A stretch of DNA of 6,741 nucleotides from an uncultured Desulfobacterales bacterium (GTDB taxonomy: Bacteria > Desulfobacterota > Desulfobacteria > Desulfobacterales > G020354645): positions 1 to 6,741 of the forward strand of contig CAMYNZ010000379.1 in assembly GCA_947259865.1 (NCBI GenBank). Direction: 5' to 3'. The position numbers and the translations under genes are program-made. A model generated the notes under the pieces. The model was not told the origin of the DNA. It worked only from the letters and a program-made list of their open reading frames with translations, and did no database searches. This document shows positions 5,584 to 6,741 of the stretch, in pieces (within the stretch, counting starts at the first letter, position 1; each line of letters begins with the position of its first letter).

Positions 5584-6741
5584 CTATTGCTTGATTTTCT
5601 TTTGATACTCGCAGGCAATCATGGTGATAACCGATATTGAAGTGGCCTGATGTTCTATGATGTTTTTGAAAGCAGAAGATAAATCATCATAATCTTTATG
5701 GATATTTTTGGCATTTAAGGCCGACAATTTCAGGTCTTTGGATGCAAAAACTGAGGCGGAATGCGGTTCATGTCCCATTTTTAGAAAAGGAACCTGGCCA
5801 AAAAAATCCCCGGGGTTGAGACTGAGCAAGGGAACATAACCATTGTCGGTCTTGCGCACGATATAAGCCTGACCGTGGGTAATGGAAAACATTCTATCTT
5901 CATTTCTTCCTTGCTCGATCACCGGTTTTTTACCCTTAATAAATTCTGCAATCCGGTTCTTTTTTAAATATATGTCCATAACACTGTCGGTGATCTGCAT
6001 CATCCGGTTGTCCAGACTTATGACAACACTTCGTAAATCAGCACCCATGGCCGCATATTCACTTGAGAGCCTTTGGGAATCAAGCATACCCAGCTGTACG
6101 CGGCCCACGGCCTTGATGGTAGCATTCCGTACACTATTTTCTGTCAAAAATGAGGCGACGCTGCCGACATAGGCACCGTCGCTGAATCGGAGTATACTCA
6201 GCGGTCCCTGGGGTGTTTCTTTTATAACCTCAACCGCACCTTCAAGGATGACCCACATCCAGTTGCCATAGTTTCCCTCTATCACAATTTCGTCGCCATC
6301 AAAATACTCTTCTTCGTCAACCACATACATATAATCAACAAAGGGGCCTTTTATAACCGGAATCGCCTTTTCCGCGGTGGATCCGCTCTTTTTATCCTTT
6401 TGATAGGACACCGGTCCAAGTTTTTTTATTTTACCGTCATCCACCAACCGGAGTCCGTCCAGAATAATCTCCATCCGGTTTTTATTAACAACATTTTTTT
6501 TGTTCACCGCCCCTTCGGTAAAAAGAAACTCCCCTTCGATCCATCCAAAAAGTGAAAAAAGCGCTTCAACTCCTTTCAATGAGCCATTGGATGCATCGAC
6601 AGGGTCTCCGGTGTCGAAGAATATTAAACCCGGCTCTTGAGCGTACTTGCTCATTATGCGCAGGACTCCGGTACTCGCATTGTTGCCAACAATTTGAACG
6701 AGTTCGCCAAGATTTAAAAACGCCAGATTTCCTGCGAAAGC
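5584..6741 (-). CDS. DUF4388 (PATAN) protein with two cyclic-nucleotide-binding-like domains, N-terminus outside window
   Basis: The frame stays open to the window edge: the 29 codons upstream of the first visible ATG (6654) read AFAGNLAFLNLGELVQIVGN..., which is the expected start of a DUF4388 domain, so that ATG is internal and the gene is partial. Numbering from Met at 6654: DUF4388 spans the upstream codons to about 80 (GLIFFDTGDPVDASNG, ALFSLFGWIEGEFLF). A first cNMP-like domain lies at about 105-205 (FDGDEIVIEGNYGNWMWVILEGAVEV), a second at about 230-325 (IEQGRNEDRMFSITHGQAYIVRK, LNPGDFFGQVPF). Both keep the barrel but the phosphate-binding cassette is changed: GSVASFLTENSVRNAT has Ser for the ribose-binding Glu, and FFGQVPFLKMGHEPHSAS has Gln for Glu and His for Arg. 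There is no helix-turn-helix, so it is not a CRP-type regulator; a scaffold or sensor role is inferred. Precedes the PilZ gene. Confidence 0.9.
   Translation of the reverse strand, partial: AFAGNLAFLNLGELVQIVGNNASTGVLRIMSKYAQEPGLIFFDTGDPVDASNGSLKGVEALFSLFGWIEGEFLFTEGAVNKKNVVNKNRMEIILDGLRLVDDGKIKKLGPVSYQKDKKSGSTAEKAIPVIKGPFVDYMYVVDEEEYFDGDEIVIEGNYGNWMWVILEGAVEVIKETPQGPLSILRFSDGAYVGSVASFLTENSVRNATIKAVGRVQLGMLDSQRLSSEYAAMGADLRSVVISLDNRMMQITDSVMDIYLKKNRIAEFIKGKKPVIEQGRNEDRMFSITHGQAYIVRKTDNGYVPLLSLNPGDFFGQVPFLKMGHEPHSASVFASKDLKLSALNAKNIHKDYDDLSSAFKNIIEHQATSISVITMIACEYQKKIKQ

Noticed and set aside
5882..6172. Plus-strand frame of 96 codons
   Set aside because: It is antisense to the cNMP-like domains and has no support.

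Overview
The window is bacterial, moderately AT-rich and gene-dense. It holds seven protein-coding genes (two cut by the window edges), no RNA genes, no mobile element and no CRISPR array. The mix of an EF-G2-type elongation factor, a DUF4388/cyclic-nucleotide-like sensor next to a PilZ protein, and a spore-photoproduct-lyase-like radical SAM protein fits a deltaproteobacterium-type organism (Desulfobacterota, perhaps Desulfobacterales). That assignment is inference from gene content; there is no marker gene here that proves it.

Left part: the 3' end of an EF-G paralogue (plus strand, 2-958) stops inside a perfect hairpin and is followed by a strong intrinsic terminator (999-1044). It converges on a minus-strand secreted thermonuclease-like gene (1111-1779). 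Upstream of that gene lies 262 bp without a gene (1780-2041). It is filled by degenerate 8-bp tandem repeats (GAATCGGT-like) that switch strand near 1851, plus a 44-bp duplication and a C-rich (minus-strand G-rich) stretch.

Middle part: a minus-strand operon-like run, read right to left: purC (4989-4093), a ParB-N-domain protein that overlaps purC by 11 nt (4103-3147), and an SPL-like radical SAM protein (3103-2042). purC is de novo purine synthesis; the other two look DNA-related by family and their link to purC may be only transcriptional. The SPL-like gene lacks the expected catalytic cysteine and seems to have a one-base frameshift near its 5' end.

Right part: a minus-strand pair, a DUF4388 plus two cNMP-binding-like domains protein (truncated by the window edge, reading frame open to 6741) followed after 47 nt by a single-domain PilZ protein. 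Together they suggest a small signalling module, with the PilZ protein able to bind c-di-GMP by motif and the cNMP-like domains degenerate at the phosphate-binding cassette.

The most unusual signals are the strand-switching octamer array, the apparent N-terminal frameshift of the SPL-like gene, and the purC/ParB-like/SPL-like gene arrangement. No complete, clearly new biological system is demonstrated.
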